The position numbers and the translations under genes are program-made. Under the pieces are notes generated by a model. It made no database searches and was not told the DNA's origin. It saw only the letters and a list, made by a program, of their open reading frames with translations. A stretch of DNA of 64,000 nucleotides from Pelotomaculum thermopropionicum SI (GTDB lineage: Bacteria; Bacillota; Desulfotomaculia; Desulfotomaculales; Pelotomaculaceae): contig AP009389.1 in NCBI GenBank assembly GCA_000010565.1, positions 2,170,001-2,234,000 on the forward strand, read 5' to 3'. Shown piece by piece: positions 8,376 through 17,240 of the stretch; within the stretch, counting starts at the first letter, position 1, and every line of letters begins with the position of its first letter.

Positions 8376-9170
8376 CTATCTTAAGCTGCCGACCTGATTA
8401 ACCGCCTTGGCCAGCAGTTCATCCTGGGACTGGATTATCCGCTGGTTTGCCTCATAAGCGCGGGTTGCCGTTATCAGGCTGACCATTTCATCAACCACAT
8501 TTACATTGGGTGCTTCCAGATAGCCCTGGCAGACGGAAGACGAAACGGCCGGCCTGCCGGTACCCTGGGGGTCTTCAAAAAGGCCTTCCCCCACCTTTTG
8601 CAGGCTGTTGACATCGTCAAATTCAACCAGCATAAGCCTGCCTGCTTCCATCCCGTCAATCCGCACGGAGCCGTCAGGGGAAATACTCAGCCGCGCAGGG
8701 TCGTTTAATTGAAAATCTTCTATCCTGATTTCACCGTCTTCGCCAAGAACGCGATAGCCGCCGGCAGTAACCAGGTAACCCTCCTGGTCGATTTTAAAAG
8801 CCCCGTTGCGGGTATAACAAACCCTGTCCGGGCTTTCCGGCCCGGGCGCGCTCACTGCAAAAAAGGCCGGGCCTTTTATGGCAACATCGGCCGGATCTCC
8901 GGTCTCCCGCAGGTCGCCCTGGGTATGGTCGATAAACAGCTCTGAAAGCAGGACGCCATTGCTGGCCGTTCCAATTGCCTCCGGTGTGCCGGCAGGTTTA
9001 CGCTGAATGCCGCCCTGCCGGATTAAAAGCATTTCCGGAAAACTCCGGATGGTTATGTCCTCCCTTTTATAGCCCGGAGTTGAGGCATTGGCCAGATTAT
9101 TGGAAACGCTTTCGACCCTGGCCTGCAGGACATCCATGCCGGCTGCCGCGCTGTACAACCCCCTGATCAT
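8376..9170 (-). CDS. flgF: Flagellar rod protein FlgF/FlhO-type
   Basis: A 264-residue axial rod protein with the canonical N-terminal box VSNNLANASTPGYKRE, the FlhO-like FPEMLLIR, the central AIKGPAFFAV and YTRNGAFKIDQEGYLVT, and the C-terminal helix VSLITATRAYEANQRIIQSQD. It is exported through the type III apparatus without a cleaved signal. It lies just after the sigma28 gene and before its paralogue at 7578, the arrangement common in Desulfotomaculum-type Firmicutes. The choice between FlgF and FlgG is not certain. Confidence 0.87.
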   Translation of the reverse strand: MIRGLYSAAAGMDVLQARVESVSNNLANASTPGYKREDITIRSFPEMLLIRQGGIQRKPAGTPEAIGTASNGVLLSELFIDHTQGDLRETGDPADVAIKGPAFFAVSAPGPESPDRVCYTRNGAFKIDQEGYLVTAGGYRVLGEDGEIRIEDFQLNDPARLSISPDGSVRIDGMEAGRLMLVEFDDVNSLQKVGEGLFEDPQGTGRPAVSSSVCQGYLEAPNVNVVDEMVSLITATRAYEANQRIIQSQDELLAKAVNQVGSLR

Positions 9171-9186
9171 TTCTTTCGCCCCTCCT

Positions 9187-9957
9187 TTATCTGCAACGGG
9201 ACAGGCCAGACGCCTGTTCTAATTTTTTCCTGAGCCTGTTTATAGCCCTTGTATGAAGCTGACATACCCTCGACTCGGAAACCTCCATGACCGCTCCGAT
9301 TTCTTTTAAAGTCAGGCCCTCCTGGTAATAAAGCGAAAGCACCAGCCTGTCCTTTTCCGGCAGCTCTTCAATGGCCTGGACCAGAAGGCGCCTGCCCTCT
9401 TCTTTTTCAATAATGTCAAGGGGATCAGGGCTTTCCGGATCCTGAATCATATCGCCCCACCGCACCAGTTCCCCATCGGCCAGCGCCACCGTCTCATCCA
9501 GGGAAGACAGGGAAAGGCGGCTGGCGTGCCAGGCCAGTTTATGCAGCTCGGGCAGGCTAATCCCCATAGCCCCGGCCAGAGTTTCGCTGGTAACGGTTTC
9601 CCCCGCCTCGCCCTGCAGCCTTTCCCTGGTATTATTCAAACTCTGGATCTTCTGCCACATGGTGCGGGGAATCCAGTTCAGCTTTCTGAACTCGTCGATA
9701 ATCGCCCCGCGGATCCTGTTGTAAGCATATGCTTTAAAGCTTACCCCATAATCCGGGTTGTATTTTTCCACCGCTTCAAGAAGGCCCAAAATGCCGAAGC
9801 TTTCCAGGTCTTCCTGGCCGATGCAGGCAGGCAGCTTTACCGCCAGCCGCCCGGCAAGATACTTTACCAGGGGCAGGTAGGACATGACAATTTCGTGTTT
9901 AAGCTTTTCGTCCCTGGAACGGCGGTACTCCCGCCACAGTTCCTCGGCAACCGCCAT
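9187..9957 (-). CDS. fliA: Flagellar sigma factor sigma-28 (FliA/SigD)
   Basis: A 256-residue sigma-70 family factor. Region 2 is seen in LESFGILGLLEAVEKYNPDY and FKAYAYNRIRGAIIDEFRKL, region 3 in MWQKIQSLNNTRERL, and the region 4 helix-turn-helix in LSLYYQEGLTLKEIGAVMEVSESRVCQLH. It directs RNA polymerase to late flagellar promoters of the TAAA-N15/16-GCCGATAT type; matching sites lie upstream of fliD, flagellin and flgM in this window, and its inhibitor FlgM is encoded at 51135. I start it at the ATG at 9957, with GAGAGG ten bases upstream, rather than the in-frame TTG at 9981. Confidence 0.96.
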   Translation of the reverse strand: MAVAEELWREYRRSRDEKLKHEIVMSYLPLVKYLAGRLAVKLPACIGQEDLESFGILGLLEAVEKYNPDYGVSFKAYAYNRIRGAIIDEFRKLNWIPRTMWQKIQSLNNTRERLQGEAGETVTSETLAGAMGISLPELHKLAWHASRLSLSSLDETVALADGELVRWGDMIQDPESPDPLDIIEKEEGRRLLVQAIEELPEKDRLVLSLYYQEGLTLKEIGAVMEVSESRVCQLHTRAINRLRKKLEQASGLSRCR

Positions 9958-9995
9958 TGCAGTCCAACCTCTCTTCCGCAAGGGACTGTAAAAAA

Positions 9996-10655
9996 TCAGC
10001 GGGGACGTCTGGGCTCAAGCATCTTGTTGAATATATAGCGAAAAATTAAATCCTGCTGCTTGCGCTTTATGTCAACGAACTTTAAGGCAACCTGAAAGCG
10101 GATACTGCTGCCTTCAACAGGCTGCGTCCTGACCACGGTGCCCAAAAGATTCAGCTCAACCGGGCCGTTTTCCAACGGCAAAGAAAATCTCACCAGCAAG
10201 TGAGCGCCTTTAGGATAGTTTTTCTTTGCCACAATTCTGATCCCGCCTGCACTTAAATCAAGGCTGTGACTGTTAATAAAAGCCGGCTCTTTTCCTGATT
10301 CGGGAACTTCAGCGTAACAAACATCGATCATTGCAGGAATTCTTACAAACTCCCTCTGCTGTACGCGCGTATATTCGTCCGGCAGGGAAAGCACATACAG
10401 CGGGATGTTGTCAGCACGCCAGCCTATGACCCTGGATTTGAACTCAATTCTTTCGCCTTCATTTGCCATAGAAATTTTTACCAGCTCGCCATTTTTTAAA
10501 ACCAGCGGCATTACGCCCTGAAAAGGAATGGAGACGCAAAACTCATCTTCCCCAATATCCTGAACGTCGGTTAAATACCAGTCTTCCTCTTTATTAAGGT
10601 CGGCACGAGCTATCCGGACCTTCTGCTTAATCTTAATTCTGGGTCGTGCCGCCAA
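9996..10655 (-). CDS. PilZ-domain c-di-GMP receptor (YcgR/YpfA-like)
   Basis: A 219-residue two-domain protein: an N-terminal YcgR-type barrel (about 1-95) and a C-terminal PilZ domain with both cyclic-di-GMP motifs, RxxxR in QQREFVRIP and DxSxxG in LDLSAGGIRI. In Bacillus and enterics such proteins bind the motor or MotA and slow rotation when cyclic-di-GMP is high. The gene starts at TTG with GGAGGG six bases upstream and is embedded between flhG and the sigma28 gene. The same operon is headed by a cyclic-di-GMP riboswitch, so the nucleotide seems to act at both RNA and motor level. Confidence 0.92.
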   Translation of the reverse strand: MAARPRIKIKQKVRIARADLNKEEDWYLTDVQDIGEDEFCVSIPFQGVMPLVLKNGELVKISMANEGERIEFKSRVIGWRADNIPLYVLSLPDEYTRVQQREFVRIPAMIDVCYAEVPESGKEPAFINSHSLDLSAGGIRIVAKKNYPKGAHLLVRFSLPLENGPVELNLLGTVVRTQPVEGSSIRFQVALKFVDIKRKQQDLIFRYIFNKMLEPRRPR

Positions 10656-10666
10656 AACAATCCCTC

Positions 10667-11530
10667 CTAGCCGAACAATCCGATTAACTTGCTCCAGAAC
10701 CCTTCACCGGAGGCAGGAGGAACGCCCTCCAGAAGAAACCGGGCAATGCCGGCCACGCTCTTGGAAGCATGGGCATTCGGGCTGGCCAGGCAGAGCGGCC
10801 GCTGGCTTTTTATGGCCTGGCTTACAAGCCTGTCCTCAGGAATCCACCCCAAAAAGTTTAATTTTATATCCAGGAACCTGTTGGCAGCAACCTGAATCTT
10901 GCCCAGCGTGTGCATGGCCTCACGGCTGTCGGCCGCGCGGTTGACTACCAGGCTTACCTCGGAATGTACCCTGAAGTTGGCAAGAATCTTAATCATGGCA
11001 TAGGCATCGGTCAGGGAAGTCGGCTCCGGGGTAACCACGATTATTACCTCCCCGGCCGCCGCCACAAACCCCAAAACGTTCTTGCTAATGCCGGCGCCCG
11101 TATCAATAAGGATAATATCGTCGCCAAAACAGCACTGGTTAAACATCTTAAAAAGATGCTGGCGCCGGTTGCGGTCCAGATTGGCCATTTCCAGCAGGCC
11201 TGAACCCCCGGATATGACCTTTATGCCCAGAGGCCCCTGAACGGCTATTTCCTCTATGGTCTTGTTCCCGTACAGGACTTCGTAAAGGCTGTAGGGCGGA
11301 ACAATTCCCAGCATCACTTCGGCATTGGCCAGTCCCAGGTCGGCGTCAAAAAGCGTGACCTTTCTGCCCATTTTGCTCATGCAGAGGGCCAGGTTAACCA
11401 CCAGGCTTGTCTTGCCGACCCCGCCCTTGCCGCTTGTAACCGCAATGGCCCGCGGCCCTGCAGCGGGCCGTTCCTTTTTTACGGCTGCGCCGCGATATAT
11501 CGATCTGGTCCTAGGTTGCCATAACCTCAT
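10667..11530 (-). CDS. flhG: Flagellar number regulator FlhG (MinD-like ATPase)
   Basis: A SIMIBI/MinD-type ATPase with a deviant Walker A (VTSGKGGVGKTSLVVNLAL), switch I area LFDADLGLANAEVMLG, and IILIDTGAGIS. It partners FlhF to set flagellar number and position. I start it at ATG 11530, with GGGGAG nine bases upstream and overlapping the flhF end; an in-frame start at 11563 would give 298 residues. The N-terminus then reads MRLWQPRTRSIYRG, and I cannot see the DQAxxLR motif that normally stimulates the FlhF GTPase. A C-terminal amphipathic helix (EGFWSKLIGLFG) could be the membrane-targeting sequence. Confidence 0.92.
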   Translation of the reverse strand: MRLWQPRTRSIYRGAAVKKERPAAGPRAIAVTSGKGGVGKTSLVVNLALCMSKMGRKVTLFDADLGLANAEVMLGIVPPYSLYEVLYGNKTIEEIAVQGPLGIKVISGGSGLLEMANLDRNRRQHLFKMFNQCCFGDDIILIDTGAGISKNVLGFVAAAGEVIIVVTPEPTSLTDAYAMIKILANFRVHSEVSLVVNRAADSREAMHTLGKIQVAANRFLDIKLNFLGWIPEDRLVSQAIKSQRPLCLASPNAHASKSVAGIARFLLEGVPPASGEGFWSKLIGLFG

Positions 11531-12788
11531 CGGGGTCAACTCCCCTGAACAATAATCTGGCAATTTTTTTAGGGCCGGCCTCGCTGATGTCGTCGGGTAT
11601 TTCCTGGCCGTCAGCCAGGTAGGCTACAGGCGCCCCCAGGGCACACACGAGATTCAGAATCGAACCGTGCGTTTCGGTCTCGTCAACCTTGGTAAAGATC
11701 AGCTTGGTGTAGCCGACTTTCTGGAACTCCCAGGCAATTCTGGAAAGGTCCCTGTTTTTGGCCGCCGAACTCAACACCAGAAAAATATCATGGGGTTCTT
11801 TTACCACATCGAGGAAGCCTTTTAATTCCAGCAACTGCCCGGTACTCCTGGCCGAACGGCCGTTGGTATCGATCAGTATATAATCTTTGTCGGTATGACT
11901 TTCCAGGACTTTAGCCAGTTCCAGCGGAGTCATCACCACTTCCACAGGTATGCCCAGCAAATTGCCGTAAGCCAGAAGCCGCTCCGCTTCCCCCCCGATC
12001 CGGTAAGTGTTCACCGCGATCACGGCAATTTTTTTACGGTCATAAAGGCTGAACCGGGCTGCCAGCTTGGTCAGCGTGGTGGTCTTCCCCATGCCCGCCG
12101 GACCTACAAAGGTTAAAATCCTGGCATTTTCCCCGGGCCGGTAAGCCGTCTCCAACAAATCAATTACCCTTTTTTGCAAATTGAAGAAAAAGCGCCGGGA
12201 GCCGTCCCCGGACAGGTTACCGCCGCTTCCGGCAACGGACAAAAGGTGCTCGACAATATTTTCTTGCACTTCCATATCTAAAAGCATTTTACGCCATTTA
12301 AGGACAGGATCCTCCTTCAAGCCTGCCGCAATCTGTTTTTTTACCATATTTTCAAATAGATTTCCTGATCCATTGCCCTGCCAGCCCTCCCGGCACAGGG
12401 CGGGCGGCTTTCCGGCCTCCGGGAGGTTAATCTTAATGAGCTCGCTGCTGCGCCCGTTGCCGGCCGGATAAAACCCGCCTGCGGACCGGTCCGCCCGCCT
12501 TCCTTCGTAAAGCACCTTTTGGCGGTTTTCACCGGGGCCAATCAAGCTTTCCGCCAGTCTGGCCTCTCCCACAGCCATCTGGGCGGGCGGGCAGTCAACC
12601 CTGATATCCAGTTTGGGGCTTTCATCCAGCACGGCGGTCACTTCCAGAAGGCGCGGCGAAAAAAAGCCGATCAGGCCTTTTGCCGGAACTTTATAGCTGC
12701 TCACGATAACCGCTTCAGGCCCCAGATCCTGCTTGATCAGCCGGATGGCCTCCTGCATTTCCCTGACCAAATAACGCTTGATTTTCAA
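11511..12788 (-). CDS. flhF: Signal-recognition-type GTPase FlhF
   Basis: A 425-residue SRP GTPase. The N-terminal B domain is basic and poorly conserved (KRYLVREMQEAIRLIKQDLG), the N domain spans about 170-220, and the G domain has G1 FVGPAGMGKTTTLTKLAA, IAVNTYRIGGEAERLLAYG, DTNGRS (where Ffh has DTAGR) and FTKVDETETHGS. It recruits the first flagellar components to the membrane site. The start is TTG overlapping the flhA stop (TTGA), and the end overlaps flhG, so the three genes are translationally coupled. Confidence 0.95.
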   Translation of the reverse strand: MKIKRYLVREMQEAIRLIKQDLGPEAVIVSSYKVPAKGLIGFFSPRLLEVTAVLDESPKLDIRVDCPPAQMAVGEARLAESLIGPGENRQKVLYEGRRADRSAGGFYPAGNGRSSELIKINLPEAGKPPALCREGWQGNGSGNLFENMVKKQIAAGLKEDPVLKWRKMLLDMEVQENIVEHLLSVAGSGGNLSGDGSRRFFFNLQKRVIDLLETAYRPGENARILTFVGPAGMGKTTTLTKLAARFSLYDRKKIAVIAVNTYRIGGEAERLLAYGNLLGIPVEVVMTPLELAKVLESHTDKDYILIDTNGRSARSTGQLLELKGFLDVVKEPHDIFLVLSSAAKNRDLSRIAWEFQKVGYTKLIFTKVDETETHGSILNLVCALGAPVAYLADGQEIPDDISEAGPKKIARLLFRGVDPDEVMAT

Positions 12789-14866
12789 TCCAGCATCACC
12801 GTCCCAACCGCCTCAACCTCAATATTGGGCGCTATCTCGTTCAGAGAAAGCACTGCCAGGTTCGGCAGCGACCTCTCCGTCAGCCTCCTGAAAGGCAGCC
12901 TGATCCTGGACGAACAGACGACAACGGGGGAAAGGCCGCGCATGCTGAGTTTTTCCATTAGCTCCTTAAGCTTATTTAAAATTTGCCTGACAACCTCCGG
13001 CTCGAGCACAGGGTAGGCCCCTAGCTGGGTCTGCTCGACAGAATCGGAGATGATCTGTTCCAGCTTTGGATGCAGGGTGATAACAGAAATCTTCGGACCG
13101 GCCCCCGCATACTGGCGGCATATAGTTCTGGCCAGGGCCTGCCTGGCACATTCCGTCAGGTAGTCCGCGTCCCTGCTCACCCTGGCCCCGTCGGCCAGGG
13201 CCTCCAGAATTTTGGCCAAATCCTTTATGGGCACCCTCTCCTTAAGCAGGTTCTGGAGAATTTTTTGCACTTCGCCCAGGGAAAGCAGGTCTGGAACCAG
13301 TTCCTCCACCACCGCCGGGTTTTTTTCCTTAACCACGTCAAGCAACTCCTTAACCTCCTGCCTGCTTAAAAGCTCATGGGCATACCGCTTGATTACTTCC
13401 GTCAGGTGGGTAACCAGCACCGTGGAACAGTCCACCACGGTAAGGCCGGCCATTTCCGCCTGGTCCCTGTCGGCTGCGGCCACCCACCAGGCCGGCAGGC
13501 CAAAGGCCGGCTCGGTGGTGGGAATGCCCTTTACGTTCTGGTTCTGTCCCAGCGGATCCATGGCCAGGAAATGTCCCGGCATCAGTTCGCCGGAAGCTAT
13601 CTCAACTCCGCGCAGCTTAAACAAATAGGCATTGGGGTTGAGCTGGAGGTTGTCCCTGATCCGGATGGGACGGACGTAAATACCCATTTCGCTGGCGCAC
13701 TGGCGCCTCACCGCCCCGAGCCGGTGGAGCAGGTCGCCGCCGTGGGCCTCGTCGGTCAGGGGGATTAGGTTGTATCCTATCTCTATTTCAAGGGTGTCTA
13801 CCTGAAAATATGCGAAGACGTTTTCCGGCTCCCTTTTCTGTTCGCGCACCTGCCGGGCGGCGGCCTGTTCCTGTTCGATGGCCGCTTTCTTCTTTTCCTC
13901 TTTAATCATCTGATAGGCAAAATAACCGGTGACCACCGCCAGGAAAAGGAACAGTAGGTTGGGCATGGCCGGAATTAAGCCCATCACAAAAAGGACTATT
14001 GCGGCCAGCAGCAGCACCCTGGGGAATCTCAAAAACTGGCTGGACAGGTCCTTGCCGAAACTGCCGTCGGAGGTAGCCCTGGTGACGAGTATGCCTGTGG
14101 CCGTGGAAATCAGCAGCGCCGGCACCTGGGCGACCAGGCCGTCCCCGATGGTCAGAATGGTATAGGTCTCAACGGCCTGCGCCAGGGACATGCCCTTCTG
14201 GGCCACCCCGATTATAAAGCCGCCCACAATATTGACCAGGATGATCACTATGCCCGCGATGGCGTCGCCCCGGACGAACTTGCTGGCGCCGTCCATGGCC
14301 CCAAAAAAGTCCGCCTCGCGCTGCAGGCGCTTTCTGCGCTCCCGCGCTTCGGCCTCGTTGATCAGGCCGGCGTTAAACTCGGCGTCAATGCTCATTTGCT
14401 TGCCGGGCATGGCGTCAAGGGTAAACCTCGCCGCAACCTCCGCCACCCTGCCGGCACCGTTGGTAATGACCACAAATTGAATAACGGTAATTATAACGAA
14501 AACCACCATGCCCACGACGGGGTTGCCGCCGACCACGAACTCGCCAAAAGCGGCAATCACTTTACCGGCCGAGGCCTCGCTGAGGATCAGCCTGGTTGAG
14601 GCAATGTTTAAAGCCAGCCGGTACAGCGTGGTTACCAGCAAAAGCGCCGGGAAGACGGAAAACTGCAAAGGCTCAACGGTAAACATGGTGATCAGCAGGA
14701 CTACCATGCTTAAGGTGATGCTTAAGGTCAGCAAAACGTCAAGAACCCCGGGCGAAAGCGGAATGATGATTAACAGGACGATGCCGATTATGAGCCCGGC
14801 AATGATGAGGTCGCTGCTCTTTTTCAAATGCGATCTCGCTGTTACAGAAAAAGGAGCGGTTGCCAT
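12785..14866 (-). CDS. flhA: Flagellar export gate protein FlhA
   Basis: A 693-residue export gate subunit. Eight predicted membrane segments occupy about residues 15-310, including the conserved FHIPEP-type loop region (VVITNGAGRVAEVAARFTLDAMPGKQMSIDAE). The cytoplasmic domain (about 330-693) docks chaperone-substrate complexes and contains TVVDCSTVLVTHLTEVIK. An open frame extends 54 codons further upstream, but I take ATG 14866, which has GGAGGG six bases upstream and begins just before the first membrane helix. FlhA forms a nonamer above the FliPQR-FlhB gate. Confidence 0.96.
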   Translation of the reverse strand: MATAPFSVTARSHLKKSSDLIIAGLIIGIVLLIIIPLSPGVLDVLLTLSITLSMVVLLITMFTVEPLQFSVFPALLLVTTLYRLALNIASTRLILSEASAGKVIAAFGEFVVGGNPVVGMVVFVIITVIQFVVITNGAGRVAEVAARFTLDAMPGKQMSIDAEFNAGLINEAEARERRKRLQREADFFGAMDGASKFVRGDAIAGIVIILVNIVGGFIIGVAQKGMSLAQAVETYTILTIGDGLVAQVPALLISTATGILVTRATSDGSFGKDLSSQFLRFPRVLLLAAIVLFVMGLIPAMPNLLFLFLAVVTGYFAYQMIKEEKKKAAIEQEQAAARQVREQKREPENVFAYFQVDTLEIEIGYNLIPLTDEAHGGDLLHRLGAVRRQCASEMGIYVRPIRIRDNLQLNPNAYLFKLRGVEIASGELMPGHFLAMDPLGQNQNVKGIPTTEPAFGLPAWWVAAADRDQAEMAGLTVVDCSTVLVTHLTEVIKRYAHELLSRQEVKELLDVVKEKNPAVVEELVPDLLSLGEVQKILQNLLKERVPIKDLAKILEALADGARVSRDADYLTECARQALARTICRQYAGAGPKISVITLHPKLEQIISDSVEQTQLGAYPVLEPEVVRQILNKLKELMEKLSMRGLSPVVVCSSRIRLPFRRLTERSLPNLAVLSLNEIAPNIEVEAVGTVMLD

Positions 14867-15043
14867 GCCAGCCCTCCGTAACAAAATCTTCCAGAACAGA
14901 TAAGCACTTCCGTACCTGCAGCGCCGGTACAGGTCAGGGCAGGTTCCTTCCCGGACTTCCATTCCGCCCGGACCCGGCCGGGGCTCAAATACTATTTTAT
15001 AGCCTGCTGCTCCGGCATAAAAGTACAAGATTCTAAAAATTGC

Positions 15044-16117
15044 CTAGCCCCGGTAATTTTTTCTGGCCTTAAGCCGGTACACCAGGGCAAGGATTTCGGC
15101 AACAGCCTGGTAAATCTCAAAGGGGATAACCTGGTCGAGCTCCACGTTGTAATAGATAAAGCGGGCGATCTCCTTGTTTTCCACAATTGGGACGTCGTGC
15201 TCCCTGGCAATTTCTTTAATGCGCCCGGCAATCCGGCCAGCCCCTTTGGCCACCACCTTGGGGGCGGGCATCTGGCCCTGCTCGTACCGCAGGGCTACGG
15301 CCAGGCTGGTGGGGTTTGTTACAACCACCGTGGCCTTAGGCACTTCGCTGATAATCCTGTTCAAGGATATGGCCCGGCGCATTTCCCTCTGCCTGGACTT
15401 GATCAGCGGATCGCCTTCGGTCTGCCTGAATTCTTCCTTCAGCTCCTGCCTGCTCATCATCAGGCTTTTCTTGTACTCGTAGCGCTGGTAGATATAATCG
15501 AGCAGGGAAAGGATCAAGTAGGCCACGGCAGCCCAACCGGCCACCTTTAAAATGAAACCGGCAACTTCCCGGTATATGCCGCCGGGAGGTCGGTTAAAAA
15601 CAAGCAGGAGATCGGCCAGGTTGGCCTTGATCAGGTAATAGGTGATAATGCCTATAACGGTAAATTTAAAAACCGATTTGACCAGTTCAACCAGGCTCCG
15701 GCTAGAGAATATGCGCTGCAGGCCGGTTGCCGGGTTAAGCACCGAAAGCTTCGGATTTAAAGCCTCCGTTGAAAACAGAAACCCAACCTGTACAAGGTTT
15801 GATACCACGGCCGTCACTACGGGCACGGCAATAAAAGGGGCCATCAGTTTGGCGGAAAAAAGCACCGTATCGTACAAAACCGCCCCGGGGACTTCTTCGG
15901 ACGCAATGAAACCGGCCACCTGACTGAAATACCACCCCAGGTAGCGCTGCAGGTCTAAAAAAAACTCGTCCTTAACGGCATACAAAAGCGCCACCATGGC
16001 AGCCAGGCACAAAGCGCCCGTCAGGTCGGTGCTTCTGGCCACCTGACCTTTGCGCCGCGCTTCCTGTATTCGTCGCGGCGTAGCCTGTTCGGTTCTTTCC
16101 TGCGTACCACCGGCCAT
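15044..16117 (-). CDS. flhB: Flagellar export switch protein FlhB (NPTS variant)
   Basis: A 357-residue protein with four membrane helices (about 30-215) and a cytoplasmic domain that controls the hook-to-filament export switch. The autocleavage site normally reads NPTH; here it is NPTS (TVVVTNPTSLAVALRY). Asn-Pro, between which cleavage occurs, is intact. The flanking motifs KVVAKGAGRIAGRIKEIAREH and VPIVENKEIARFIYY are normal. The gene abuts fliR without a gap. Confidence 0.95.
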   Translation of the reverse strand: MAGGTQERTEQATPRRIQEARRKGQVARSTDLTGALCLAAMVALLYAVKDEFFLDLQRYLGWYFSQVAGFIASEEVPGAVLYDTVLFSAKLMAPFIAVPVVTAVVSNLVQVGFLFSTEALNPKLSVLNPATGLQRIFSSRSLVELVKSVFKFTVIGIITYYLIKANLADLLLVFNRPPGGIYREVAGFILKVAGWAAVAYLILSLLDYIYQRYEYKKSLMMSRQELKEEFRQTEGDPLIKSRQREMRRAISLNRIISEVPKATVVVTNPTSLAVALRYEQGQMPAPKVVAKGAGRIAGRIKEIAREHDVPIVENKEIARFIYYNVELDQVIPFEIYQAVAEILALVYRLKARKNYRG

Positions 16118-16882
16118 TTATACCAGCACTCTCATCAATGTGTATAAATCTCTCTCAATTAAGCCGAGCAAAGAGCGGAGCACGGTACCCAGAAGGGGGA
16201 TTAAAAAGCTTAAAGTTAAAAGCCCGGCCGCTATCTTTACCGGAAAGCCGGTTAAAAACACATTGAGCTGCGGCGCCGTCCGGGCCAGGAAGCCAAGGGT
16301 CAGGTCGCAGATTACCAGTACCGCCAGCACGGGCGCGCTGACCTGCAGGGCAATAGCAAATGACCCGGAAAACATCCTTAAAAGGACGGACGCCGCCGCC
16401 CCGTTAAACACTGCCGCATTGAGCGGGACAAGCCGGTAGCTTTCAACCAGCCCGGCAATCAAGGAATAGTGCCCGTCAACCACCAGGAAGAACACCAGCG
16501 CCAGCAGGTACAGGTACTGCGAAAGCAGTGTATTTTGCGTCCCGTACTGAGGGTCGGCCAGGGCTGCCATTGAATAGCCGATCTGGAAGTCGATAATCTG
16601 GCCCGCCATTCTGAAGCTGTTCAATATCATCGTAACGGCGGTTCCCAGGAGCAGCCCCAGCCCGGTCTCCCTTGCCGCCGCCAGCCCGTAGCCCCAGGCA
16701 TCCAAAGGCAAAGGCTCATTTAAATCCAGCACCGGGAAGATCACCGCGGCCAGCGCCAGGCAAAAAGCGGCCTTGAGGAGTGGCGGCACTCCTCTGAGAG
16801 CATAGAGCGGGCCTGCCGTCATAAAAGCGGCGGTCCTCAAAAACACCAGAAAAAATGCGGCAAGATACGACAGATCAGGCAA
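16118..16882 (-). CDS. fliR: Flagellar export protein FliR
   Basis: A six-helix membrane subunit of the FliPQR export gate, with LRTAAFMTAGPLYALRGVPP near the N-terminus and GQIIDFQIGYSMAALADPQ in the middle, both diagnostic. I place the start at TTG 16882, nine bases after GGAGGG, which gives 254 residues, the family length. An alternative GTG at 16960 overlaps the fliQ stop and would add a soluble 26-residue tail rich in aromatic and basic residues that FliR proteins do not have. Confidence 0.92.
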   Translation of the reverse strand: MPDLSYLAAFFLVFLRTAAFMTAGPLYALRGVPPLLKAAFCLALAAVIFPVLDLNEPLPLDAWGYGLAAARETGLGLLLGTAVTMILNSFRMAGQIIDFQIGYSMAALADPQYGTQNTLLSQYLYLLALVFFLVVDGHYSLIAGLVESYRLVPLNAAVFNGAAASVLLRMFSGSFAIALQVSAPVLAVLVICDLTLGFLARTAPQLNVFLTGFPVKIAAGLLTLSFLIPLLGTVLRSLLGLIERDLYTLMRVLV

Positions 16883-16956
16883 ATGTTCAAACCCTCCACA
16901 AAACGGCTTCCAACAGAAAAAACGGGTGAAGCGCAGTTCGTCCGGCTGTCTGCCTT

Positions 16957-17226
16957 TCACCGGACTAGATCCGGTATCTGGCCGAAAAGATTTAAGGTAA
17001 AGCTTACGGCGCTGTTAAGCATCCACGCCCCCAGCACCAGCAGAACCACAAATACCCCGACTATTTTCGGCACCAGATTGAGCATCTGGTCCTGGATTTG
17101 CGTTGTTGCCTGAAGTATGCTGATCACCAGGCCGATCAGCAGCGCTACGGCCATGGCCGGACCGGCCAGGGCCAGAACCAAAAGCAGGGCCTCACGGGCC
17201 AGGTGAATTACGTATGTCTGCGTCAC
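16957..17226 (-). CDS. fliQ: Flagellar export protein FliQ
   Basis: An 89-residue protein with two membrane helices (about 15-38 and 52-76) and the conserved loop QATTQIQDQMLNLVPKIV. Four FliQ copies assemble around FliP and FliR in the export gate. GTG start with AGGGGAGG upstream. Confidence 0.95.
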   Translation of the reverse strand: MTQTYVIHLAREALLLVLALAGPAMAVALLIGLVISILQATTQIQDQMLNLVPKIVGVFVVLLVLGAWMLNSAVSFTLNLFGQIPDLVR

Positions 17227-17240
17227 GGCCGCACCTCCCC

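Noticed and set aside
14867-15028. FlhA with a 54-residue N-terminal extension
   Set aside because: The added part has no conserved feature, while GGAGGG is ideally placed before ATG 14866.
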